NCBI RefSeq assembly: GCF_002015075.1
Contig: NZ_MUXZ01000005.1
Location: forward strand, 1-64,000
DNA from: Canicola haemoglobinophilus
Lineage (GTDB): Bacteria > Pseudomonadota > Gammaproteobacteria > Enterobacterales > Pasteurellaceae
Length of the DNA: 64,000 bases
Direction: 5' to 3'
The position numbers and the translations under genes are program-made. This document shows positions 63,439 to 64,000 of this stretch, one piece after another. Numbering within the stretch: position 1 is the stretch's first letter; the number at the start of each line of letters is the position of its first letter. The notes under the pieces are model-generated. The model searched no databases. It saw nothing but the letters and a program-made list of their open reading frames with translations, and was not told where the DNA came from.

Positions 63439-64000
63439 ATGCAAATTCACTCAATCAAATATCCCCTAGTGGAATTAAAAAATATCAATGTTAGCTTTGC
63501 ACAAAAAAATATTCTAAAAAATATTAATTTAACAATTTATCCTAATTCTATAACAACAATTGTTGGGCCAAATGGTGGCGGAAAATCCACCTTGCTCAAA
63601 GTTTTATTAAAACTGTTACCTGCAACCAGTGGAGAAATTACTTATAGCAAAAATCTCGTCATTGGATATGTTCCACAAAAAATTCATCTTGATCAAAGCC
63701 TCCCTATTACTGTAGAAAAATTTTTATCTTTAAAAAAAGGCATCAATAAACAAGATATACAAGATGCTTTAGCTCTGCTTTCTATTGAGCATTTGCGTTT
63801 AAACTCTATGCAAAAATTATCTGGTGGAGAAATGCAGAGAGTTTTACTTGCTCGAGCAATCCTAAACAAACCTAATTTGCTTGTACTAGATGAAGCAACT
63901 CAAGGGGTTGATATAAATGGTCAGGCGGAGCTTTATCAACTGATAAAGCAAACTCAACAAAAACTCAATTGTGCCATTTTGATGGTTTCTCATGATTTAC
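63439..64000 (+). CDS. znuC: Zinc ABC transporter ATPase, cut by the window edge
   Basis: The frame is open from ATG 63439 to the end, 187 codons without a stop. Walker A is IVGPNGGGKSTLLKVLLK, the signature LSGGEMQRVLLARA and Walker B LLVLDEATQGVD, with the H-loop MVSHDL at the edge. The GGGKST and EATQGVD variants are typical of ZnuC. It is divergent from mepM. I see no clear Zur palindrome in the 188-base gap; only a spaced ATTCATTT / AAATGAAT pair. Confidence 0.92.
   Translation, partial: MQIHSIKYPLVELKNINVSFAQKNILKNINLTIYPNSITTIVGPNGGGKSTLLKVLLKLLPATSGEITYSKNLVIGYVPQKIHLDQSLPITVEKFLSLKKGINKQDIQDALALLSIEHLRLNSMQKLSGGEMQRVLLARAILNKPNLLVLDEATQGVDINGQAELYQLIKQTQQKLNCAILMVSHDL

Overview
The window is a 64 kb piece of a Pasteurellaceae chromosome, almost certainly from the genus Haemophilus. 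The nine-base uptake signal AAGTGCGGT / ACCGCACTT occurs dozens of times in both orientations, often as head-to-head pairs that form terminators. The DNA is AT-rich. The proteins (carbonic anhydrase, FabA, OmpA/P5, ferritins, PurU/H-NS and others) closely resemble those of the H. influenzae / H. haemolyticus group. The species cannot be named from the sequence alone. Gene order recalled from H. influenzae Rd is kept in some blocks (ilvH-ilvI-NhaC-type transporter-hns-purU; moaACDE; recB-recD) but not in others: purE and purK are 42 kb apart here.

Layout. 0-2 kb: a decayed P4-type integrase beside tRNA-Leu(CAA), the scar of an integrative element. 2-15 kb: sppA, a nitroreductase, a Fur-controlled TonB receptor plus M16 protease pair, carbonic anhydrase, purK, aspC, a nonsense-interrupted lipoprotein and galE. 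15-21 kb: a broken ilvIH operon, a lysine-riboswitch-controlled NhaC-family transporter, hns, purU and dapD. 21.9-25.5 kb: an IS3-family element sitting between two truncated genes (cpdB and an iron ABC permease) with no target duplication. 25.5-30 kb: tyrP with tandem TyrR boxes, yfcZ-like, nfsB, RNase P RNA, kdsD-kdsC. 30-33 kb: a surface-type lipoprotein and its frameshifted Slam exporter. 33-42.5 kb: DMT transporter, fabA, two ferritins, recBD and a HigBA toxin-antitoxin pair. 42.5-51.5 kb: htpX, dinB and a complete D-allose operon with its RpiR-type regulator. 51.5-64 kb: tyrA, purE, moaACDE with a probable molybdenum cofactor riboswitch, a 31-residue membrane peptide with a heptamer repeat tract, purR, cysB, grxD, a lemA/TPM operon, ompA (P5), an M23 endopeptidase and the start of znuC.

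How the genes work together. Several regulons can be read from sites: Fur (TonB receptor/protease, perhaps ferritin), TyrR (tyrA and tyrP, both with two boxes 23 bp apart), PurR (purE, with purR itself nearby), CRP (allose operon), a FabR-like operator at fabA, and riboswitches for lysine and probably Moco. Iron handling recurs: a TonB receptor with a lipoprotein protease, the remains of a ferric ABC importer, and two ferritins.

Decay. Seven loci are broken: the integrase (two frameshifts), a lipoprotein (in-frame TAA), ilvI (one base lost), ilvH (deletion plus frameshift), cpdB and the permease (IS truncation), and slam (frameshift between signal peptide and body). Some single-base shifts could be sequencing errors; the IS truncations and the ilvH deletion are harder to explain that way. 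No CRISPR array or intact prophage is present. I see no clearly undescribed system. The best candidates for follow-up are the Slam/lipoprotein pair, the TonB receptor/PqqL-type lipoprotein protease, and the repeat-preceded micro-membrane protein.
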